11,070 nt of DNA from CAYIBD01 sp964361655 (lineage in GTDB: Bacteria > Patescibacteriota > Minisyncoccia > Sungbacterales > SURF-37). The position numbers were made by a program, and so were the translations under genes. The stretch spans positions 1 to 11,070 of the forward strand of contig CAYIBD010000024.1 of the NCBI GenBank assembly GCA_964361655.1, in the 5' to 3' direction. The stretch's first letter is position 1. Each line of letters opens with the position of its first letter. Positions 1 through 6,104 of this stretch are shown one piece after another. The notes under the pieces were generated by a model. That model ran no database searches. It was not told where the DNA came from and was given only the letters and a program-made list of their open reading frames with translations.

Positions 1-1324
1 GGCCGAGCCCCCGGCCTCGCCCGAGGCGAGCCGAGGGCGGGCGAGGCGAGGCCGGAGATTCTTGATTCACGCGACGGATGTCTGCGCCGAGCGCTCGGAG
101 GCGCTCGTCTATCTTCTCGTAGCCGCGATCGATATGTTCGACGTTAGCGATGACTGACTGACCCTCGGCTACCAGTGCTGCCGTTATGAGCGTCATGCCC
201 GAGCGGATATCGAAGCTCGTGATTTCGCGGCCGGTTAAGGGGGTGGGGCCGGTAATGGTGGCGCGGTGCGGGTCTAGAATCTTACAATCGGCACCCATTT
301 TTTGCAACTCCGCGACGTAGCGGAACCGGTTCTCATAGAGCCACTCGTGGATGAGCGACGTTCCGGTGGCCTGCGTGGCCAAGACCGCAAAGGGCGGGAG
401 GTGGTCCGAGCCGAGCTTGGGGTAGAGGCCCGATTGCACCCGGAAACTCTGGTAGGGCCGAGAGGGCTTTAAAACCTGCACTGTCCGGTCGCGAAGCTCG
501 AAGTGAACACCCATTTTTGAGAACTGCAGCAGCACCGCATCAAGGTATTCCGGTTCAACATCGCGGAGGGCAATTTCCGAACGGGTGGCCGCTGCCAGGG
601 TTGCGAAACCCGATACTTCGAGCTCATCCGGGTTGATGCGGTGCCGAGCGCCGCGGAGGCGCTCGACGCCGTTTATTTCTATCCGAAGCCCGGCCGCCCA
701 TTTAATATCAGCCCCGAGTTTCTGGAGGAATAGGATGAGTTCGTGGATGTGCGGTTCAAACGCCGCGAGTCGAATTAGGGTTTTCCCCGGGATGAGCACC
801 GCCGCCAGGATGATATTTTCGGTGGCAGTAACGCTCGGCTCCTCGAGGGTAATATCGGCCCCCTGCATGGCGCCTCCGTCGATGGTGATTCGCTCGCCCG
901 TCTCTACGAGAGCCCCCAGGGCCTGGAGCGCATGCAGGTGGGTGGTAAGGGGCCGCGCGCCAATGGCGTCACCGCCAGGGTACGGCATGACGACTTCCCG
1001 CATTCTTCCCAGGAGCGCTCCTGAAAAGAGAATGGAGGCGCGGAGCTTGCGGACGAGTGCGTCGTCGGGCGAAGCGTGGCGGAGGCCCTTGGCATTGATG
1101 GACACACCGCGATCGGCCGTATCCCAGTTGACATGAGCTCCGAGCCCAGCGGCGATGGTGAGCATGGCGCGGACGTCACCGATCTCCGGCACGTTCTCAA
1201 GCCGGGTCGGCTCGGCGGTCAGGAGACAAGCGGCAATGAGGGGGAGAGCTGTGTTCTTTGAACCGCGGATCTCTACCTCGCCGCCAAGCGACGTTCCGCC
1301 CTTGATGACGAATTTACTCGGCAT
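1..1324 (-). CDS. murA: UDP-N-acetylglucosamine 1-carboxyvinyltransferase (MurA), Asp-type; 3' end open at window edge
   Basis: Catalyses transfer of enolpyruvate from PEP to UDP-GlcNAc, the first committed cytoplasmic step of peptidoglycan synthesis. The frame starts at the ATG at 1324-1322 and is open to the left edge. Seen: the GSKNTALP motif (Lys23, Asn24), the KLRAS stretch, the active-site loop PGGDAIGARP, Asp307 (E. coli Asp305), DIRSG (Arg374) and IDRGYE (Arg400, E. coli Arg397). The loop residue that is Cys115 in E. coli is Asp119 here (codon GAC, plus-strand 970-968). MurA normally ends near residue 420, which here is about position 60. The frame then runs on without a stop into a GC-rich low-complexity tail (SPASPRPPSARLGRG), so either a C-terminal tail exists or the stop lies just outside the window. 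Divergently arranged with the PEGA gene. No convincing Shine-Dalgarno. Confidence 0.95.
   Translation of the reverse strand, partial: MPSKFVIKGGTSLGGEVEIRGSKNTALPLIAACLLTAEPTRLENVPEIGDVRAMLTIAAGLGAHVNWDTADRGVSINAKGLRHASPDDALVRKLRASILFSGALLGRMREVVMPYPGGDAIGARPLTTHLHALQALGALVETGERITIDGGAMQGADITLEEPSVTATENIILAAVLIPGKTLIRLAAFEPHIHELILFLQKLGADIKWAAGLRIEINGVERLRGARHRINPDELEVSGFATLAAATRSEIALRDVEPEYLDAVLLQFSKMGVHFELRDRTVQVLKPSRPYQSFRVQSGLYPKLGSDHLPPFAVLATQATGTSLIHEWLYENRFRYVAELQKMGADCKILDPHRATITGPTPLTGREITSFDIRSGMTLITAALVAEGQSVIANVEHIDRGYEKIDERLRALGADIRRVNQESPASPRPPSARLGRGRGLG
11..55. repeat. GC-rich inverted repeat at the 3' end of murA
   Basis: CCGGCCTCGCC at 11-21 is matched by its exact reverse complement at 45-55. 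The 23-nt interior is made of related GGCGAGG-like words. It lies just after the point where MurA homology ends. It could be a transcript-end hairpin for murA (no T-run visible inside the window) or another of the inverted spacer elements seen in this window. The window edge cuts the context. Confidence 0.5.
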
Positions 1325-1363
1325 GTCTCGCCTATCGTAACTCGGAATATTGGAACCGCAGCA

Positions 1364-1392
1364 TTGACAGTTTTGGCCTTTCTCAATATAGT
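1364..1392 (+). promoter_or_regulatory. Sigma70-type promoter for the PEGA-domain gene
   Basis: A perfect -35 box TTGACA (1364-1369), a 17-bp spacer and a -10 box TATAGT (1387-1392, one mismatch to TATAAT) lie in the divergent murA/PEGA spacer. Predicted start of transcription is near 1399, giving a leader of about 72 nt before the ATG at 1471. A second, weaker -10-like GATAAT at 1456-1461 would give a nearly leaderless transcript but has no -35 box. Confidence 0.7.
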
Positions 1393-1470
1393 CACCCGAG
1401 CCGCAGGCGCTAGAGCTATGGGGGCGGGCTTTCTTTTCGGAGAGGGATACGCTACGATAATTCGGATATC

Positions 1471-2868
1471 ATGGCCGCACTCGAACGGCGAACCCGCCGG
1501 AAAATTTTTTACGTCATGGTCTTGCTTTTCGCTGGCATCGTGCCGCTCACCCTGCTCTACTCGCGAGGATACATTGTGGACGTTCGGCGGCGGGGCTTGG
1601 TAGCGACCGGCGGTATTTTCGTCAAGACGGTTCAGCCGGGAACGAAGGTATACATCGACTCCGAGTTCTCAAAGGAGACAGCGTTTATCTCGCACGGGGC
1701 GCTAATTACGAACCTCTTCCCGCGCCGCTACACCGTCCGGGTGGAGAAGGACGGCTACCGAGCATGGCAGAAAGTTGTGCGCGTTTCGAACGAGGAGGTG
1801 CTCGAGTTCCGGGATATATTCCTCCCGCCGGCAACGATCACACCGTCCGTGGTGTTTAACCTCCGCCGCCAGCTGCCGACGCGTCTAGACGTGATTGCCG
1901 GCCGTCCCGAAGTAGCTGTTGCGCTCGGCGATCCAACCCAGCCATACACCGTCTTTGCCGTAAACCCGGTGACCCACCGTGCACCGGTCAATCTCGTAAA
2001 GGTCTCGCGCTGGTTTTGGGATGAGGGGACGCGGGCCTATTTCATCGGGCGCCGTGACGACGAGGGGCGGACGCGGTGGTACCGGCTATCCCTATCCGGG
2101 GGCACCCCCGGCAAGGAGGAGCTCATATCCTTCCGCGGCCTGCCGCCGGGCTTCTCGGCCGATAGCGTTTTCCCGCATCCGGGTGCCCCGCGCGAACTTT
2201 ATTTCTTCGCTGGCGGTGCGCTCTTCCTGCAGGGAAGATCAAGCGTTCCCCTGCCCATTGCTGAACAGGTCCACGCCTACACCATTACGTCCGATCGCAT
2301 CTACTTTATAACGAAGAACGGCTTTTTCGTTGAGTCAAACCTCAACGGCGGGGAAGTAAAAATTCTCGGGCGTAAGGGCCTCTTCCTCGCCGACGATCTC
2401 CCGGCAACGCTCATACCGCTCCCCCGAGGTACTATCGCCGTGATCGATTCTGCCGGCGGGCTTTTCGTCTATCGACCGGAGCGAGACACCGAGTTAACGT
2501 TCGTCAGCGGCAATGTCATTGGCCTCGATGCGAACGGGCGCGGCGACCGGATGCTCTTCTGGGAGGCGAACCGCCTCTGGGTCTACTGGCTCACGGATAA
2601 TGTGCGCCAACCCTTCGACCTCGCCGGCTCGAAGCGCCAAATATTCTACAGCGACGCCCCTATTCAACAGGCGTTTCTCAATACTACCGGTTCGCACCTA
2701 TTCTTTTCCACCAGCGACCGCATCCAGATGGTTGAGGTGGACGATCGCGCCGGCGTAAACGCCTACGATCTCGTCAACGGCTCCATCGGTTCCTTTGCCT
2801 TTGATCGGAACACCCGAACCCTCTACTGGGTGGAGGGGCAGGGGTTACTCCGCGCGAGCGTGGAGTGA
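1471..2868 (+). CDS. PEGA-domain membrane protein with C-terminal propeller-like domain
   Basis: Predicted envelope protein of 465 aa. A basic N-terminus (ERRTRRK) precedes one hydrophobic segment (about residues 12-31), which would anchor the protein with the bulk outside the membrane. Residues about 48-118 fit a PEGA domain: a beta-rich unit with GTKVYID, LFPRRYTVRVEKDGYRAW and VVRV blocks, known in surface and lipoprotein contexts. Residues about 125-465 contain repeated beta-strand blocks with aromatic and DR/YF motifs (for example TSDRIYFITK, GDRMLFWEANRLWVYWL, RTLYWVEGQGLL), which suggest a WD40/TolB-like beta-propeller; that fold is inferred, not shown. Function unknown. The start fits the hydrophobic segment but has no Shine-Dalgarno. 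Transcribed alone from the promoter at 1364-1392, and converges with rpsI across 19 bp with no visible terminator hairpin. Confidence 0.85.
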   Translation: MAALERRTRRKIFYVMVLLFAGIVPLTLLYSRGYIVDVRRRGLVATGGIFVKTVQPGTKVYIDSEFSKETAFISHGALITNLFPRRYTVRVEKDGYRAWQKVVRVSNEEVLEFRDIFLPPATITPSVVFNLRRQLPTRLDVIAGRPEVAVALGDPTQPYTVFAVNPVTHRAPVNLVKVSRWFWDEGTRAYFIGRRDDEGRTRWYRLSLSGGTPGKEELISFRGLPPGFSADSVFPHPGAPRELYFFAGGALFLQGRSSVPLPIAEQVHAYTITSDRIYFITKNGFFVESNLNGGEVKILGRKGLFLADDLPATLIPLPRGTIAVIDSAGGLFVYRPERDTELTFVSGNVIGLDANGRGDRMLFWEANRLWVYWLTDNVRQPFDLAGSKRQIFYSDAPIQQAFLNTTGSHLFFSTSDRIQMVEVDDRAGVNAYDLVNGSIGSFAFDRNTRTLYWVEGQGLLRASVE

Positions 2869-2887
2869 TAGCTTAAATGTCCAGTCG

Positions 2888-3451
2888 TTAACGCTTTTGC
2901 CATTGTGGGGCGCGCCTGGCGCCCTTCAGGCCAAATTTCTTCCGTTCTTTCATCCGTGGATCGCGGGTCAGGAAGCCAGCGCGTTTGAGGCGCTTGCGGA
3001 AATCCGGATTGAAGAGCACGAGGGCCCGCGCGCTCCCATGGCGGATGGCCTCGGCTTGCGCGTGCGGCCCCCCGCCGGTGACGCGGGCCGAGACCCGGAA
3101 GCGATCGGCGATCTTCATCGTCTCGAGCGCTTCCGCGGCGGTTCTCTCGTAGTAGGGATAGGTGAAGTACGCGCGGAGCGGTCGCCCGTTCACGAGGAAA
3201 CCCTTCTCGCCGCGGGTGAAGAGGCGCACGCGGGCAATAGCGGTTTTCCGGCGACCGACCGCTTCCCAGTATCGCTCGCTCGCTACATCGGTGGTCTCGG
3301 CCCGCGGCTCGGGTAGCGCGGCGGTGGCATCCCGGCGTCTTGCAATATGCTCGAGCGGCTGTTTCTTTCGGCGGGGAGTCGATCCGGATCTTGTTGGTCT
3401 CGGTTTCATCGGCCTTTTCGGGGGCGCTTTTGAAGTTGTGGTTGCTGTCAT
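2888..3451 (-). CDS. rpsI: 30S ribosomal protein S9, with long basic N-terminal extension
   Basis: S9 binds the 3' domain of 16S rRNA in the small-subunit head, and its C-terminal tail reaches the P-site tRNA. The core begins about residue 61 (YWEAVGRRKTAIARV) and shows FLVNGRPL, VTGGGPHAQAEAIRHG and the basic tail ending PQWQKR (E. coli ends PQFSKR), so the tRNA-contacting KR end is intact. The first 60 residues are a Lys/Arg/Pro/Thr-rich extension with no recognisable domain; with it the protein is 187 aa against about 130 in E. coli. An internal Met at residue 15 is an alternative start. The ATG lies 9 nt after the rplM stop, preceded by CCGCCCTCC with no Shine-Dalgarno. Last gene of the operon. 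Confidence 0.96.
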   Translation of the reverse strand: MTATTTSKAPPKRPMKPRPTRSGSTPRRKKQPLEHIARRRDATAALPEPRAETTDVASERYWEAVGRRKTAIARVRLFTRGEKGFLVNGRPLRAYFTYPYYERTAAEALETMKIADRFRVSARVTGGGPHAQAEAIRHGSARALVLFNPDFRKRLKRAGFLTRDPRMKERKKFGLKGARRAPQWQKR

Positions 3452-3460
3452 GGAGGGCGG

Positions 3461-3823
3461 TTAGCTATGTGGCGGCGCACCTTTGTAGATGGAGAGGTTT
3501 TTCAGGAGGCGAGGGCGGAGCGTGTTCTTCGGGAGCATCCCTGAAACGGCCCGGCGCACGAGCAGGCGGGAGTCGCGCCGTACCAGTTCCGCGGCGGTCG
3601 TCTCGCGGAGGTTGCCAATGTAGCCGGAGTGGCGGAAGTACCGTTTCTCGCGCCATTTCCGGCCGGTCAAGCGCAGGCGGTCAGCATTCACAATGATCAC
3701 CCGCTCACCGGCCGTGCGATGGGGTCGAAACGTGGGGCGGTGTTTGCCCATCAGCAAGACCGCGGCTCGGGCGGCGAGCCGGCCGAGGGGTTGTTGGGAG
3801 GCGTCGAGGGTGTGGGTCTCCAT
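3461..3823 (-). CDS. rplM: 50S ribosomal protein L13 (short form)
   Basis: L13 is an early assembly protein of the large subunit, binding 23S rRNA. The 120-aa product has the L13 signature elements: an N-terminal Asp and Gln-rich strand (LDASQQPLGRLA), MGKHRPTFRPH, VIIVNADRLRLTGRKW, YFRHSGYIGNLRE and a C-terminal VSGMLPKNTLRPRLLKNLSIYKG. It is about 20 residues shorter than the E. coli protein (142 aa), mostly at the C-terminal end. The ATG at 3823 lies 3 nt beyond the end of a 16-bp perfect stem in the spacer behind rplQ, so initiation may be affected by RNA folding. rplM and rpsI form the usual pair, appended here to the alpha operon. Confidence 0.95.
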   Translation of the reverse strand: METHTLDASQQPLGRLAARAAVLLMGKHRPTFRPHRTAGERVIIVNADRLRLTGRKWREKRYFRHSGYIGNLRETTAAELVRRDSRLLVRRAVSGMLPKNTLRPRLLKNLSIYKGAPPHS

Positions 3824-3826
3824 AAC

Positions 3827-3914
3827 TTTACGAATTACGAATTTTTTCGAATATACGAATATGCCCCTTGTAGATTCGTTATTCGCAAATTCGTATCCAT
3901 TCGTAATTCGTAAA
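3827..3914. repeat. Heptad-built inverted repeat filling the rplQ-rplM spacer
   Basis: TTTACGAATTACGAAT (3827-3842) is the exact reverse complement of 3899-3914, a 16-bp perfect stem. Both arms consist of the 7-nt word TACGAAT. Plus-orientation copies lie at 3829, 3836 and 3854, with a variant at 3846. Inverted copies (ATTCGTA) lie at 3889, 3899 and 3906, with variants ATTCGTT at 3874 and ATTCGCA at 3881. The element occupies nearly the whole 93-nt spacer, from 2 nt after the rplQ stop to 3 nt before the rplM ATG. It is strongly AT-rich against GC-rich neighbours. Confidence 0.85.
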
Positions 3915-3916
3915 AC

Positions 3917-4267
3917 TTACTGTACGAATTCGATGATGGCCATGCGGCTTGCGTCGCTCGGCCGCCGTTGCAGTCGGACGACGCGGGTGTACCCTCCGTG
4001 GCGGTTATGCAGGCCCGGTGCGATGACGTTTGCAAGTTTCCTCGCGGCCTCCGCCGATAGCCGCTGGGACAAGAGGCGCCGGGCATGGAGGGTATTTCGC
4101 TTGGCAACGGTAACAAGTTTTTCGGCCATCGGACGGAGGGCCTTGGCTTTGGCCTCCGTGGTTCGGAGACGCTCCCGTATGATGAGCTCACCCAGCATGG
4201 TCCGGAAGAGTGCGCGGCGCTGGTCAGCCGTTCGTCCGAATTTCCTACCCTTCTTAAGATGGCGCAT
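3917..4267 (-). CDS. rplQ: 50S ribosomal protein L17
   Basis: L17 binds 23S rRNA near the exit-tunnel face of the large subunit. The 116-aa product begins with the canonical MRHLKKGRKFGRTADQRRAL, followed by LIIRERLRTTEAKAKALRPMAEKLVT and the C-terminal strand RVVRLQRRPSDASRMAIIEFV, near the usual length of about 120 aa. It directly follows rpoA, as in the alpha operon of most bacteria. The 111-nt spacer from rpoA carries repeat structure, and no Shine-Dalgarno precedes the ATG (GTTTAAGATG). Confidence 0.97.
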   Translation of the reverse strand: MRHLKKGRKFGRTADQRRALFRTMLGELIIRERLRTTEAKAKALRPMAEKLVTVAKRNTLHARRLLSQRLSAEAARKLANVIAPGLHNRHGGYTRVVRLQRRPSDASRMAIIEFVQ

Positions 4268-4279
4268 CTTAAACGCGAA

Positions 4280-4344
4280 GCTAATATGCTAATTTCACTC
4301 GAATGATGCGAATACGATTAGTATAATTCGCATGCCATTCGCAT
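4280..4344. repeat. AT-rich inverted repeat with ATTCGCA words in the rpoA-rplQ spacer
   Basis: ATGCGAAT (4306-4313) pairs with ATTCGCAT (4326-4333), and a second copy of ATTCGCAT lies at 4337-4344. With small bulges the stem extends to 4300-4315 against 4321-4341. On the left are two GCTAAT words (4280-4285 and 4288-4293). The words resemble those in the spacer elements at 3827-3914 and 7257-7380 (ATTCGYA, GATTAGCAT). The rest of the spacer (4345-4378) shows nothing recognisable. Confidence 0.65.
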
Positions 4345-4378
4345 GGTTCGACTCGGCTCACCACCGGCATTGGCGTCG

Positions 4379-5344
4379 CTACTGTTTGAGCGTTAGCCCG
4401 AGGTTCCCCAGGGCCTTCTTGATTTCTACGATCCCCTTATCGCCTAGCCCCCCGATATCCCGTAGCCGCTTCTCGGTCTTCTTGGCGAGCATGCCGACCG
4501 TCTTGATTCCTCCCTTCACGAGGGCATTCATGGTACGGGTCGAGAGTTCAAGATCTTCGACGCGCTTTTTCAGCACCTGTTCCTCGAACGACTCCTCAAC
4601 CGCTTGGGCCGGCGGAAGCGGGAGCGCCCGATCGGTCTCGTCTTCCCGTTTCTTCTCTTTCTCGCTGAATACTCCGGCGAGCGTGGCAAATTGCTCCTGG
4701 AGAATTTTTGCGGCGGCCGAAAAGGCCTCGCGCGGTGATATGCTGCCGTCGGTTTCGATGTGGAATCGAACGCGGTTAAAGTCGGTTCGGTCCCCGACGC
4801 GCATGTTCTCCACTTCGTAGTTGACAAGCCGGAGCGGAGAAAAGGCGGCATCCAGCGCGATGGTTCCAATCTCCACCTTCTCTTTTTGGCGCGCCTCCAC
4901 TGGTTGGTACCCAACGCCCCGCTCCACCACGAGGTCCATGATCAGGGCGGCTTTCTTGTCCGTAAGCGTGGCGATGTGCTGATCGGGGTTTACGACTTCG
5001 AGCTGGGAAGGCGCCTTTATGTCAGCGGCGGTAACCGTCCGCTCCCCCTTGGATGCGAGCGTTGCCGTCCAAGGGCCCGAACCGTGCATGCGGAAGCGAA
5101 CGCGCTTCAGGTTCAGTGTCAGTTCCACCATGTCCTCGAGGATACCCGGGATACTGGAGAATTCATGCTGCACCCCCTCGATTTTCACCGAGGTGATCGC
5201 TACACCTTCGAGCGATGAGAGCAGGACCCGCCGGAGCGCATTGCCGACGGTCTGACCGTATCCTGGCCAGAGACCTTCGATCTCGAATACGGTACGGCTG
5301 TCTTCTTCGACCACAATCCGCGGCGGGAGGGGACTTGGGATCAT
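4379..5344 (-). CDS. rpoA: DNA-directed RNA polymerase subunit alpha
   Basis: Alpha dimerises to nucleate RNA polymerase assembly and contacts promoter UP elements and activators. The N-terminal domain shows PGYGQTVGNALRRVLLSSL, ITSVKIEGVQHEFSSIPG and a SPLRLVNYEVENMRVG stretch. A proline-rich acidic linker is near residues 235-258, and the C-terminal domain occupies about 262-319 (VEDLELSTRTMNAL, then GGLGDKGIVEIKKAL). The DNA-contacting Arg and Asn of E. coli alpha (R265, N268) correspond to Arg270 and Asn273, and the GLGDK loop retains its Gly and Lys, so UP-element binding is plausible. Length 321 aa against 329 in E. coli. It follows rpsD after a 15-nt spacer without a Shine-Dalgarno or repeat. 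Confidence 0.97.
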   Translation of the reverse strand: MIPSPLPPRIVVEEDSRTVFEIEGLWPGYGQTVGNALRRVLLSSLEGVAITSVKIEGVQHEFSSIPGILEDMVELTLNLKRVRFRMHGSGPWTATLASKGERTVTAADIKAPSQLEVVNPDQHIATLTDKKAALIMDLVVERGVGYQPVEARQKEKVEIGTIALDAAFSPLRLVNYEVENMRVGDRTDFNRVRFHIETDGSISPREAFSAAAKILQEQFATLAGVFSEKEKKREDETDRALPLPPAQAVEESFEEQVLKKRVEDLELSTRTMNALVKGGIKTVGMLAKKTEKRLRDIGGLGDKGIVEIKKALGNLGLTLKQ

Positions 5345-5359
5345 AGCAGCTGGATGGCG

Positions 5360-5980
5360 TTAACGTGAATAATACTCGATTACCTTGCTTACGTTATGGG
5401 GGGTCGGGTTATCCTCTTCACGGGGCATACGCTTGACTTCGCCGCTGCCATCGGTGGACGTGATGAGGAGCCAGTCCGGGGCCTGGTGCTTCTTCAGGCG
5501 CAGCGGCAAGCCAGAGAAGAGTGCCAAGCCGCGACTGGCTTCGCGAACGCTGATCCGATCCCCGCTCGCAACGAGGGAGGATGCGATCCTCACCGTTCGG
5601 CCGTTCACGGCGATGTGGCCATGACTGACAACCTGCCGGGCAATCCGTCGCGACAGCGCCAAACCAAGACGAAATACAACGTTATCAAGCCGCCGTTCGA
5701 GCAGTTCGGAGAGCACTTGCGTTTTCGCTTTGGTTCGCTGGCTCATCCGCACATATCGCTTCAGCGCCGAATCAGAGAGACCGTAGAGATATCTGATTTT
5801 CTGTTTCTCGGCGAGTTCAGCACCAAATTCAGAAGATCCCCGCCGGGATTTCTTCCCCTGGGCGCCAGGCGGGTAGGGGCGGCGGACTTCCGCCGATTTG
5901 GGGGTGGCGTCGCGTTCGGCTTTGAAGAAGAAGCGTCCTCCCAGCCGTCGGCTGATGCGCGAAGGGGTGATGAGTTTCAT
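5360..5980 (-). CDS. rpsD: 30S ribosomal protein S4, zinc-less form
   Basis: S4 is a primary 16S rRNA-binding protein that nucleates assembly of the small-subunit body. The 206-aa product has the N-terminal RRPYPPGAQGKKSRRGSSEFGAELAEKQ block and a full S4 RNA-binding domain (LERRLDNVVFRLGLALSRRIARQVVSHGHIAVNGRTV). The zinc-ribbon cysteines found in many S4 proteins are absent; the N-terminus reads KAERDATPKSAEVRR. The ATG at 5980-5978 is the last element of a 23-bp inverted repeat and overlaps the TGA of a 41-codon upstream frame as ATGA. In the mRNA it could therefore be buried in a stem. No Shine-Dalgarno is visible. Confidence 0.97.
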   Translation of the reverse strand: MKLITPSRISRRLGGRFFFKAERDATPKSAEVRRPYPPGAQGKKSRRGSSEFGAELAEKQKIRYLYGLSDSALKRYVRMSQRTKAKTQVLSELLERRLDNVVFRLGLALSRRIARQVVSHGHIAVNGRTVRIASSLVASGDRISVREASRGLALFSGLPLRLKKHQAPDWLLITSTDGSGEVKRMPREEDNPTPHNVSKVIEYYSR

Positions 5981-6102
5981 GCCCAGTAGTACAACTTCGA
6001 TCTACCCAAAGAGGTAGAGACGAAGACGTTTAGACGTCCATCCCGCAAGCTCTGTAACACGTAGGTATACCAGAATCTGTTCGAAGTTGTACTACTGGGC
6101 AT
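5977..6102 (-). pseudogene. GIY-YIG endonuclease N-terminal remnant (41 codons) between rpsK and rpsD
   Basis: An open frame begins 2 nt after the rpsK stop and ends with TGA overlapping the rpsD ATG. Residues 11-24 (WYTYVLQSLRDGRL) closely resemble the first block of small GIY-YIG nucleases, which typically read YVYVLQSLKDGKLYIG. The next block, which should carry the YIG-type catalytic motif, reads NVFVSTSLGR, so the second catalytic strand is degraded. The last residues are encoded by the repeat arm. The domain, normally about 80-90 aa, is truncated to under half and lacks the catalytic Arg helix, Glu and Asn. It cannot be an active nuclease. It may still be translated as a coupling leader for rpsD. 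The homology call rests on motif recognition only. Confidence 0.6.
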
Positions 6103-6103
6103 G
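5978..6103. mobile_element. Miniature inverted-repeat element with CATG target duplication, inserted at the rpsD start
   Basis: Positions 5978-6000 and 6081-6103 are perfect 23-bp inverted repeats. Because CATG is self-complementary, the outer CATG on each side (5978-5981 and 6100-6103) can equally be a 4-bp direct target duplication around a 118-bp unit with 19-bp inverted ends (CCCAGTAGTACAACTTCGA at 5982-6000). Removing one unit plus one CATG restores a simple junction with the rpsD ATG 2 nt after the rpsK stop. Inside are two smaller perfect hairpins, TCTACC/GGTAGA (6001-6006, 6013-6018) and GACGT/ACGTC (6025-6029, 6034-6038), and a GGTATACC palindrome. It carries the GIY-YIG remnant and has no transposase. 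Confidence 0.65.
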
Positions 6104-6104
6104 G

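Noticed and set aside
585..1136. Plus-strand open frame of 183 codons
   Set aside because: Antisense to murA, which has all family motifs; Arg/Ser-rich composition is typical of shadow frames in GC-rich DNA.
1334..1339. TACGAT as a -10 box for murA giving a 3-nt leader
   Set aside because: Only four of six consensus bases and no -35 or TGn; too weak to list as a promoter.
2869..2887. Bidirectional terminator between the convergent PEGA gene and rpsI
   Set aside because: Only 19 bp; no stem longer than the GTTAAC palindrome and no T-run.
3827..3914. CRISPR-like array
   Set aside because: Units are 7 nt, tandem and inverted, with no spacers of regular length and no cas genes.
5396..5989. Plus-strand open frame of 197 codons
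   Set aside because: Lies entirely opposite rpsD, which is unambiguous S4.
6001..6080. tRNA or small structured RNA in the rpsK-rpsD insert
   Set aside because: The nested stems do not form a cloverleaf and there is no T-loop consensus; the open GIY-YIG-like frame explains the interior better.
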